Source of the DNA: Pipra filicauda
Taxonomy: Eukaryota; Chordata; Aves; Passeriformes; Pipridae
NCBI RefSeq assembly: GCF_003945595.2
Contig: NW_024104417.1
Location: forward strand, 682,001-746,000
Length of the DNA stretch: 64,000 bases
Reading direction: 5' to 3'
Shown here: positions 38,901 to 50,900 of the stretch, one piece after another
How positions within the stretch are numbered: position 1 is the stretch's first letter
Layout: each line of letters opens with the position of its first letter
Translations under genes and position numbers: made by a program
The notes under the pieces: generated by a model
Told to the model about the DNA's origin: nothing
What the model saw: the letters and a program-made list of their open reading frames with translations, nothing else
The model's database searches: none

Positions 38901-41900
38901 CCCAGGCCCCAGGGAAGTTACAACAGAACTTTGACTCCTGCCAAGGTCCTGACGAGCAGCTGATTAAAACAATTTCAGGTTCTGATAAATATATGTCCCT
39001 AAAATGCCAAAGCACTCTCCGGCATCCATGCATAAATACTGTCAACACACTATATCAAGAGGAAACACAGCCAAGCTCTGCAGCTGAATGTTACCACTGT
39101 GCTGTCTGTAAGCCATTGTCTACATAAATGGGATGGAAGATGACATCAATTGCTAGCAGAATATTTCATATTCTATTACAGTAACTGTAAAATGATTAAA
39201 ACAACTTTCCCAACAGAAATCTGAGACTCCTTAAGCACACAGAACAGAAGAAACCCTTCAAAACTATGCAGTTCTCAAGAGAAAAGGATAAGGGGAAGTG
39301 TGTTTCATACAGAAATCAATAAGATTTTAAAAAATATTTTTGCTACCTTATGGCACTGAGAAAGGTTTTAAAAAACTTTTTAATATTTAGGAAATCTCAA
39401 ATCTTGCAATGGGGAATCTTCTCTTGAGTCCAAAATGCTTGTGAAAGCATTTGTTAAAGTCCAAGAGCACAAATCACAAGCTGTTTTCTGAAATCAAACT
39501 TGCAAAATGAGCATGCAAAAACACCTGGATTGTTTTACTTCTCAAATTAAAATTTGATTATTTTAATTAAAATAATTTGATTAAAAAAAAAAAAAAAGCT
39601 CTGGGCTACATCAATGTCTAGTTTACCTCTGAAACAGATTCTCATATTAGAATGACAAACACACCTTGGAGCTCAACTCTGCCACATGAACACTGGCTAA
39701 AATTCCTTCCCGATTTCTGCCACTGAAGAGGCATCATGTAGGTGGGTTTACTAGTATGAGTGGAGCTCCCTGCAGAACAAAAGTGTTAGCTCACATGCTC
39801 CATATTTCTAAAGATGATAAAATCCAAATGCCATATTTCAACTTCTGATCCTCACCAGTGCTATCACTTGTGAGCAGTGACAGAAAATTCAAGTGGACTC
39901 TTTCTCCATGACTGAAATCACCAGTCAGTGTCTAAGTGCCTTGGACAGCAAATTCCTCAGCACAACCATTAATTGTTGCTATAAGAGTTTCAAGAGCACC
40001 AACAGGCATGCACAGCTTCTTTTAAGGCCAGAAGTAATTACCATTACAACTACATCTCTGCAGCTGTGCAGTCTAAATCCTATCCCCTCAGCTTTGTACA
40101 AGCACTAGTCCCACAATATGCACAGTCAGATTATTTTACCTTATTTTTTCCAAGCTGCCATTCAGTGCTTGTGTTGTCATACAGACGAAGTAGGACGGCA
40201 CATTTTTCATTTAAATCTTCAGGCAGAGTTAAGTTTCTCATGAGGACTTTATACCTGGCAAACAAAAAGTATTTATTGCTTCATTTAAGTTCTATTTTTG
40301 CCATATTGTTTTTTTTTTCTTTTTACTTTTATTCCTCAACACAGGAATGTTGGCTTGGTACCCGTGATTTACAGCTGAAGTGCACAAGTCAGTGTGTTTA
40401 CCTTTTATAAAAGTCTTGAAAGGGCCTCCGGACTGGGAAACCAGCCCTCCGAATCCTGACCGTCTCCAACATCCCAGAATAGCGCAGCTGGTTAAGCACC
40501 ACTGTCTGATCAAACTGGTCTGGCATCTAAAATGAGCAGGTTCAAACCAACAGTTTTAATAGCAATGGTTAGAGATGTCAGGGGAAATAAAGAAAGGGAA
40601 AATTGTATGAATCTGAAATGCACAAAGGCTTAAAACTGACTACACAATGTCTTACAGGATATTAGCAGTTCTGAGCATACAAAAATGTATCTACAGAGTG
40701 AAAATCACATGGTAATTACACAATATCGTTTCCACAGACACAGCATTTACAGTCATTTAATCTAATCAGCTCTCTCTTTCCATTTCATGTATATTTGCAG
40801 ACCATTGTTGTGCAGGAAGAAACAACAGGAAGATGCACAGGCAACTAAGAGGTCAACAGCTATAAGCTTGACTATTTTGCTTCTTAAGCAATTGAATTTA
40901 AAGTCCCTGTAGATGATTCCAAATGTTGAAGATACACAAATAGAGTGGTATGATTTTAATAAAAAACAAAACCAGAAGGACAGAAAACACTCAATTTTTA
41001 GTATATTGACAATTATCTGCTATGGACAGGGAAGAAAATTTGCCAGTGGTACCCCAAATCTTTAATAAGCTGTATTTAAAAGAGTTTCTATTTGCTGCTA
41101 AACAGTAAAAATATTCCATTCTGTAAACAGAAAAAAAAATCTGCTTATCTGAAGTAAGTTTCCCTTAGTTTGCCTGAAGTTCTTTCAGCATAATTTTTCA
41201 TTTAGAAAGCAGATAACCCCACAGCCACTCAGTTACGAAAACCTGTGAATACTGATCAGTATGATTCTGCTGTTGGGAGCCTCAGCGATCCTGTCATCCC
41301 ATCCGAGAATCCTGTGGGTCACCTGTGCTTTCACCATCCTTTGAGGTAAACCAGCCACAGCCATGCAAAGCTACTCAAGATAGCACTAATTGCTGCCTGG
41401 CAAAGCACGGGCAACCCCTGTACTGAAATGCCACATGTAAATAAAACATTTAATTTATCAACATGATTTATCACCATCCACTTTAAACCATCATCTTACC
41501 CTCCTGCACAGTCATTTGCAGGGCTGCAGTACAGTGTTTAGTATTTTGCAAGAAGTTCAGACAGGGGGATCTCACAGACACAGTCGGGGGTTCACATAAA
41601 GATCTGAAGGTCTTCAGTGACAGGACAGCAAGATCAAGCACTGGGCAACTATAAGTCAGAGGACTCTCTTGGTATTTATTGACAGGCTTTAATCATGCCT
41701 CTTGTTCAACTTAGCAAATAAATTACTCCCCCAAATTCAGGAAAGCACAGACTCAAAAGTTCATTTCAAATATCCAGTATAACCTTTTCGATCAGTGCCT
41801 TTATCCACAGAACAAAACACTACATGCTAATAATGACACCTCTGAGTTGTCAATTAGTTAGCTTCAAAAATTTTGATAGATTGGCTTCTACCTGCCTCCT

Positions 41901-44900
41901 TTAAAAGACAAAATGTCTAAACAAAAAGTTTGCTATTGCTCCTTTCATTAATTTGTTTTCTGGAGCAGAGATGGGAGGCTCCTCTGCAGATGCAGCAGCC
42001 CTTCTGTGCTGAGCTGTTGTAAAGCTGCACAGATGAATGCTCCCCATCACTCACTGTTCCTCCAACAGAGAAAGACTTTCCAATGGAAAAACACCACAGC
42101 CTGGCCCTTCCTCCACAGTCAATAGCACTGAACAAAACTGAATAAACATTTGTGTTCTATAAAGTGGCTGGTTACCTCAGTGGGCCTTGTCCTGCCTGGG
42201 GTAATTAACGCTCCGTGTGTGCCGACAGGACCCAGTCTGGTGCCAGTGGGCAGACCGGGGCTATGGATAACATCAGCCACTGCCAGTAGCTCCTTTTGCC
42301 CTCTCTCTGAGACAGCATCCAAAGGACACTCTAGAGCTACCTCAACTCCGGACCACTCTGGCTGTTGTTACATTAATGACACTGTTATAATGTGATTTAA
42401 TGTTTTATTTCAATACCCACATGTATAAAAAAATGAAAATTCCAAAGGGGAAAAACGCCTCTGTGAAAGATGCCAACAAACTCATCTTTCTCAACAATGT
42501 GTTTCACTTGAATTTTGTCACCACGAGTAAAATATGCCATGAGCAAAATCTTTGTATTTTAGTGAACACACAGCATGAATGCTTACAATGAGGATATTGA
42601 TATTGTCATGACTGGTATTGCCAACAGTGTTTTTTATATGTCTCCACTTTAACACAGCCAAGTGACTGCTGTTAGTTAGGGAACTAGCCTGGCAAAGCTG
42701 CCCTTTGCATGTCCATGCACACGCCTGTCTGCCTCTTTCTGTGCACATGACTGATGATGCTTGACAGGAAAGGCAGGGAAGGACATAGATATACACACAA
42801 AAATCATAATGAAAAACATTCACTTTTCAACTTGTGTACCTGAAGGATGATGCTTGCCACAAGTGGACACAGGTCAATATATCTCTTTTTCTTTAACAAT
42901 AAAATTACTTTTAGTCCATTAACCCCCCCCAAACTCACTTGCTCAAAAGGTGACATTCTTCATGAGACTTGCAAACACAACACTATTTTTGCTGCGTTGA
43001 GGTGGGGAAGCAGATGCATAGATGGGAGTGGGGATACAGCAAAGCCAGGCAAAATGCTAGTGACATGACAGATGTCTCTCTCACAAGGCAGCGTTTCCCT
43101 TTGCAAGAGAGCACCTCCCACTTTAAAAGCCAGATGGCTGCCACACCACCTAACCCTTTTATTGTCACCCCCAGGCACTTAAAGAGTCAAAAGTCACTCA
43201 CACAGCTGGCTTGAAAACTCATGTTACTGTTTTAAAAAACTTTTTTGGGTCACAGAGGAAGAGGTAACATTTTCGTAACATTTTTCCTGTAGCTACAGAA
43301 ATTTGAAACAGTCCTGCTCTGTCACCAGAAGGCGGGCTAGTCACACAGACACCTAATTTCAAATACTTGCATTTTTAAAGAAAACCATGAAACACTGCAA
43401 GAGATGTTAGCATGGGATCAATGCAGGGCAACATAAAGACCATTGCAATTTTAATCACATACTCCCATCACTTTACATTGCTAGTTATTTTTAATTACTC
43501 ACAGACACAAGGCTATTAAATTGGAGAGTCAAATCCTCCTGGCATATCATTGGAATTACATCTGCAACAAGTATGGCTGCTCTGAGTAAACCAGGGTGGC
43601 AGTAAGAGATGTGCTGGACTCATCTCTTGTGTTTTCAATACGGAATACTAGAAGATACCCCCCATTGCTTGGGGGTTTTTGACTGAGCCATCACAGCGGC
43701 TCCTCACTCCTCAGTATGGAGAAGAGCTGCAGCTGGTCATAGAGGGAGCCAAAACCCTAAACACTGAAATGCATCCAGGGTTTCCCATATCTAACAAAAT
43801 CAAACAGAAGTAACAAATGCAGTCCCATATATACTGGCAGCCACAGCAATACAGCAGATCCAACTTACAACTTGCCAAAACTCAGGTAGTTTTACTCTGT
43901 GGATGAAGAGGATTTCAGCCTCAATCATATAAACACTTGCAGGCAGGGATAACTTTAAGCATAACTTCAGTCAGAAGGACTCCTCATAATTAAAAAAATC
44001 AATTGTATGTGCATTTATTCAACCGGAGTGCAAGTACTGCATATGCCCCACTACTGAACTGCGGATGCTTCTAAGACAGAATGATGTCCCATCTTCACTC
44101 CAACACTGCTCAGTGCAGCACTGAGTTAAATTTGCATTACTATAAAATCTCCATGCCAAGGGTTACCTATGTAGCTGATGTTCAGCCTTCTATCTTTACT
44201 CATGCTCCTTCAGATTTCCTGTGGTAAGCAAACTAATTTTCCAAAATGATACAGGATGGGATTCATCTGTGGAGTCTGCTAAATTTCTACCATTATTGCT
44301 GTTAAAACTGGACTCATTTCACAAATGAACACTTGGGAAGAAATTGTATTTTGTAGGAAAATTTCAGATAGAGAACCATGAGTGATTTTAGAGCAATACA
44401 TCTTCCACAGTAAAAATTTGAAATAATTTCTAAAACTAAGACTCCTGCAAAGTAAAATCAAATTTATAAGAGAGAAGGCAACAAGAAAGGAAGTCAATTG
44501 ATAGTTTCCAAAATTGTCTGAGATGCAATCAACTCAAATTTCAATAGATAGTTCACTTTTATCATGGAATGGCACCACTAAACAACTACACACAAAATCA
44601 CCAGACAACAGCTGGAATCACACCAGTCGCAGCCATGTTGGGGCACTGAGCAACATAAGTGTGAAATTAATAACTACAAGTCAGGTCTGTTCTACTTGAT
44701 AAGGGTTGTGGTGCAGACACAACTTGTAATTCATTATTTCCTGAATCCAAAAGTCTCCACTGAATTTGTGCCAGACAGCACCAACGCCAAGTCTTTAATG
44801 TGACCTGGAGTCTCTGCTGATGAGACTTTGGCTCCTTAAGCTGCTAAATGCTTGCTCTGATCTGTAGTGAGTCTCCTAAGGGGCAAAGTTTCTGCCTGAA

Positions 44901-47900
44901 ATCACAATTAGAAGCACCATTAGGACAGACATCTAACACCTATGGATAATTTTAGTGATAAAATAGTTCCTTAGATTACAGTCTGACTGAGCTTTGAAAA
45001 AAACACCATCCCTTTTCCCTGGACAGCACCCTTAGTGAAGACCCCAAGCATCCAAGTAACACAGAGAACACAACACTTTTTCGTTCTTTGCATCATTTCC
45101 CCTGTTGAAACACAGAGGATACCTGACTTCACTCTGAGGAAATCCTTCTTCCTTTCTGAACTCCTGGCTGCCTCACAAGAGTACAGGCACAGTAATGACA
45201 GATTACAGCGGGCTCACAGACTTTATGTAGGCAGGAGGGACTTCACAGAGAGACTGGGGCGGGGGGGGGGGGGCAGAGAAAGGGAAAAAAAATCCCAATC
45301 CCTTGTTTCTAGATTTCTCTCTAAGGACTTGAGTAGAACCAAGTCAGCTTTGCTTAGAAATGTCTTAGAAGTGTTGATTTTCCTGGCTTAGGAAAGTGTT
45401 TTGTGGAAGACACATGCAGAGGAAGAAAAGAGGATGTAAAAAAGTAATTTTTTTATTTAAACACCAGTAATTTTTGTCCATGTCTTAGTTTTTTTAAATC
45501 TGCTCTTTTACTCCTAAGATGAAGTCCTGGCAGCTTTACTCTGGAGAAAACCAGTAGCAAATAAAAAGAGGTCAGTCTTTCTCTGCTTTAGCATAGGTTT
45601 TGAACTTTGATGACAACAGCTTCAATAGATTTTCAACTGTTGCATTTCCAGCACAAGGAGGACTGTAATCTGTGGGTGTCCTGCCCAAGGACCTGGAGCA
45701 TCAGGTCCCACTCACCTAAGAGCCTATTTCAAGGAAAGAAACCCTCTCTGGTCTTCTCCAGCATGCAGTTAGCTGTAACTGGAACAGGTATGGGTAGAAA
45801 CATAGACAAGTTTGATGCCTGCTTTGTTTTGGAAGACATTCCCTTACTGTCTCAGAGTATTTGTGTTCAGACAAACACTATAACAGTACAGGAGAATAGA
45901 ATCTAAAACATGCCACAGCTAAAGTTTATTTGGGATTTCTACTGTATGGCACTGGCAAGTCAAGGAATATTTGAAATATGAAATAACAGTTAAGTGTTTT
46001 GCACATCCAAAGTCCTCCTGGCCTTTATCCACACACCCACCCTAAAACCCCATAAAAAGACTGTAAAAATTACTAACACTGCTGGTGATAACTTGCTAGA
46101 AAAAGTGCATGGGTATACTACAACAACCCGTGTGCCTCAAAAAAAATTCTGCTGCAAACTCCGTGCTGGATTTCACTGCAAACTCAGTAATGATAAGCTG
46201 GATCTTTGGTACAGTCTCTACAGGTCTGAACGTGAAAGCGCTGCATTTACCAGCAGCAAGCAGTTTACAGGATTAGCTGATCTCTTCCAACTCCAACTAC
46301 TGCATTTGACCTGCATGACTCATCTTCCAGCCCTGAGTATTTCAGATAAGAGACAGACTTCAAAATTAGCCACCCTCATGCCACAGGTTAGAGTTTCCTG
46401 TGATAAAAATAGTACTGCATAGAAGGAACACTGTAATCTTAGAGATCTTCTACTGTACCAAAACACTCAAAGCAGGAGACTCAATAAATGAATGTCAAAA
46501 TGCTTTTGTATTTATATTCAGCCTATCACCCAGCTTACTTTACAAGCAAGAGCATCTCAAGGTCATTTTTAAGACAGCAGCCCATTACAGAGCTGTGAAG
46601 TAGTACATTACCACATTGACTATTTGCATCAGTGTTTGAAGATTTCAACTAGGTCAAGACATTAGATACATCTACAGAGATACTGTGGTCATATTTCAGG
46701 TCATGCTTGACTATATTCAGCAAAGATAAAAACCGGAACTAACTTCCTTACTGGGGAAAAGATGCTCAAATGATTCTGACTGGCTTGCTGAGATTTCATG
46801 CTTTCATCAACAATGAACAATAAAATCACAATCCCAGGTCTATTTAATCTACTTTTTATTACCTATTGTCACTGTACTCTTGTATTTCAGAGTAATCTGT
46901 TTGTTTGATTTGTATAGACTAAATGCTACCTCTGAATAAAGACACAACAGCCTCTTTGTGAACCTTCCTTTTTAAAGGTATCCGGAATTTCTTCTAAAGG
47001 AAGACAGAATTTGCTCTCTCTCTCATATGAGCCCAGAGGAATGTTAGTTACTCAAAATAACTGTCCTTTCTTATACACTGGTTAAAACTTTGTGGAATAG
47101 GAGTGGGTTTTTAAAGGCACAGGCTTGAACATCAGAGATACTGAAGTTTTCTAAGTGCATATATAGAGCTCTGTAAGTGGTTGCCTAAATTTTCAGCTGA
47201 AGTGAGCCCTTGTTGCTTGAATACATTATTCAGGGGCTCCATTGAAATGCACAGCAAGTCTCATGAGCTGTTAGTCCCAAAACAGCAACTGCAGGGCCAT
47301 CCATGTGAGACAGGCAATTAAAAGCATTTGGGAAACAGGGATTTCAGTTTTGAAGCCTTGCTAGCAGGGTCTTAGCACACTGACAGAAGGTACAACTCGC
47401 AGCACGGACCCCAGCTGGAACTTTTCATAAACCCTCCTTTCCACCTCTGAGAAATCTGTTGCCATTTCATCTGAGGTCATCCTCACTAAAGCCTCCAGTC
47501 CCTGCAGACTAAACCCCAATCTGGTCTCATCCTCCCCACACTGTGACCAGTCAGCTGGCTTCTTCTGAAGAAAATCAATTAGGCTCCCTGAGTCACAGAC
47601 ATACCATGAAGAAACATGCAGTGAGGTACTAATTGCAATCACAGCTATCCTTCCTTACCAACTCCATGTCAAGATAACCAACACCATCATCACACTGTTC
47701 GTTACAGTAGTCGAGAAAACTACTGCACACACTAAATCCATGTCTGCTGAGGCTGCATACAGATCAAAAGCAGATGGCGAAACCCTGACCCTCCATGTCA
47801 TCAAATAACTTACATGGACTGAGACCTCACCCTTCTTTATTTTTTTTAATTATTTTTAATTTTTCCCTGTACTTTCACTCCTCTACACCAGACTTTTCAT

Positions 47901-50900
47901 CTACACTTTACAAGTTTTTTTTTGTTATTCGACAGTTTATTGGCAGGCTGGGCATATAAATACATTACTATACTTAAAAGCAGTAAATCGTGTTTTAGGA
48001 TGGTCCCTCTAACATGATTTCTTCAGACAATGGTGCTTGGTATCAAGCATTTATTCCCAGAAGATATGAGTTTCCTCAGGGACAGAAAACTAGGATGAAA
48101 ATACTTGAAAGAAATGTTTAAGATGAATGTCATCTGTCATAGCCAAAGTCTGACTTGGCTGTAAAACCTTGTAACAATCCATTAAGAACCTAATCCTGTG
48201 TGTTCCTAATACCTAGTGTACAGTTACTACAAGTAATCTCACACTTGAAACTCTCCAAGAAGCTAGTTCTCACTGAAATGCTAACACAGTATCACTTCAG
48301 CAGTACATTCTCAAATAGTATTGCAGATAACTTTGACCCACATTATCACAACTCTCCTTGCTTTCCCTGGTGACGCTAAACTGAGCAACCTTTTTTCAGA
48401 CTACAACTCCATGCAGGGGAAGAGAGGATACAGGGCTATTGCCTCCTCTTCTCTATTGCAGCTAAGTAGAAAGGAGGAGGTGGTAGAACCTCACTTTCAG
48501 CTCATGGGTGGAGGGAGCTAACATTGCGCTCCACAGAGGGACAAGAGACATCAACTGGTAGAGCACAAAAAGAGTAGAAGAGGATTCCAAATCCAAATCT
48601 CACTTTATTCTCTGCTTCAGTCCTGAGCACCTTCCTGCTGCTTCTCTAGGTCTCATCAAAACCTATTTCTTTTGGACCCCAAGCCCAAATGCCATTTATA
48701 TCTTGATATTCTTCTATTCTGGAGCATTGCTTTAAAGAGAATACTAAAAATTCTCTACTATTTCAGAAGTCAGTTTAGCGATTTGTGGGCTAACCAGTGC
48801 TCCTCTGCTGTGAGACTGCTACTGAAATGTGATGTCTGGTTTTGGAGAACAATAAAGGAGATGGCTACACTGGAAACCATTTAGGTAAGAGCCATGAGAA
48901 TAAAGGTCTGAGTTCAAAAAGGTAGCAAGGAACTTGAATAAAAGCCTTGAAGAGTTCATCAATGAGAAAGCTGAGAGGCCCTGACAATAATTGGGCAGTA
49001 GCCACACCAAGAGCATACATTCAACAACAACAACTAATATCCAGCAGATAAAGACATAAAACCCATGAAAATCAAAGATATATCCAGACCAGAAGACACA
49101 AGTTTTTCTCACTGATTGCATTCATTTGAAGAGCTTATCCACGGTGGTGGGACCATCTCAAGCCATCAGACACTTCAGAGAAAACATAGAATGCCATCCT
49201 CCTTCCAGCAGACATTAATGGTTTCCTTACTGTTTGTCACACACCGAGTTAGACTAAAAAATCTAACTAGCCCTCCTTCAGCATGCCATTCATGGAAGAA
49301 AATACTACTTTTATTTATTTTAAGAAACTTAATGCTGACTTCTGTAACTTTCATTACTTATGCAAGTATTTCATGGTCCAGCAAGGGCAGACTGGCTCAA
49401 ATTTTACTGTAGCTGAGTGTCCATGAAGACACAGGTTGCAGCACTAAAGACTATCTTAGATTAAAAGTCATTACAAAGCCTTCTCATATTCACCACAAAA
49501 TAATAAAAATCTCCTCCAAATGACTGGCTCCAATTTTCAAAAATGGGAAAGGCCCTGCAACAATCATGAATCACACCTCTGCAAACTACAAGGTTTAGAA
49601 TAATAAGAAAGTGTGAGTAGCTGATTTAAGTGCGGAGCGTCCATGTTTGTTGTATGGCCCCACGGAGCAGCAACTTTGTAGCTAAAAGTCAAAATCAGAT
49701 TCAAGTAACATTAATAAGTTAGTGCTTGACTGCACCCCTTTTTCAATAGTGAGGCCACAAGCAGTTTCTCCTTCTCCAAAGCATTTAGCCCCTGCACATG
49801 GTTCACTCTCTCCGTGTCTCATAAAAGATGCCTACAAAGCACAAGGCTGACGTAATGCACAGACTTACTCAGTCTGCTCGGTGCTTTCTCAAGCAAGGAA
49901 ACATTCCAGTGTAATTCCTCCACCGAAAAAATATGTGGTTTCATAAAATTATCTCCTAAGTAGCCCTTTCCCTTCTCCTTCCTGTATCAAGCCTGTTGTT
50001 CGAAAACCATAATGGGAAATCAGCCAGGCTTAAAGAACAGCCAATATCTGTTACGTGTAAATGAGGAATGCCACAGAATATTCAGTCGAACAGCTTCGTG
50101 TTGCTAGGACACCGGAGGTCGGACAGCACTGAAAGGGCAGATTATTCCCACCCCAGCACAGGCACAGAGGTTCATTCACAGCAGGGCTGCTGCCTCTGGG
50201 CTGCTGCCTGCACAGGCACCACTGCCCAGCCCTCCCCAAGCATCCCTGCCACCCAACTCCCTGCACTGCCCCTTGCCAGAGTGGCCAGCAGGCATGCCCC
50301 TCTGCACCAGAAATGTCCCATGGTGTTGCACATGGCTCTCGCTGATTTGGATCATTCCCAAAGGCTTGCTTCAACCTGAGGGAGCTGGGGATACTGTGGG
50401 TTGAACAAGAGCTATGTTGCAGTAGACTTGCAGTGCATGGTCTGGAGATCTCCTTTAGGTATCAGGAACACCGTAACACTGCATTTAAGATACTTTTTAA
50501 GTGTAGAGAGAGGAAATTCAAGTTTACAGAGGTGATGGGGATCGCTGTGACCAGCACAGATGTCTACATATCTGACAGCAAGATTTGCGTGACGGTTCAG
50601 ATAAATGGCCCAGCTCAATCCCACGTAATTGGGATGTTAATTACTACTACATCTTATATCTCAGCACATCTCGGGTAGTGTCAGTCTAATTTTGGCATTT
50701 TTCTTAGAATTTGGTCCTTTGAGCTGCTGTTCATGTATTCCTATACATTTTTACATTATATACTCAGGACTTGCTTTGCAGACCTAACAGACTAGACAAG
50801 ATAACAAGACTAGCGAAATGTGTGTATGTGTGTGTTTGCAGGGCAGGGGCAGAAAAGGAAGACAGCTGTTTGTGCTTCATTTCACAGAAAAGGGCAATAA

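Noticed and set aside
45994..46422. 142-codon plus-strand frame
   Set aside because: No domain, no splice or promoter context, and composition like the surrounding intron.
50051..50379. Overlapping open frames on both strands in a GC-rich intron segment
   Set aside because: Frames on both strands reflect few stop codons in GC-rich DNA rather than coding.
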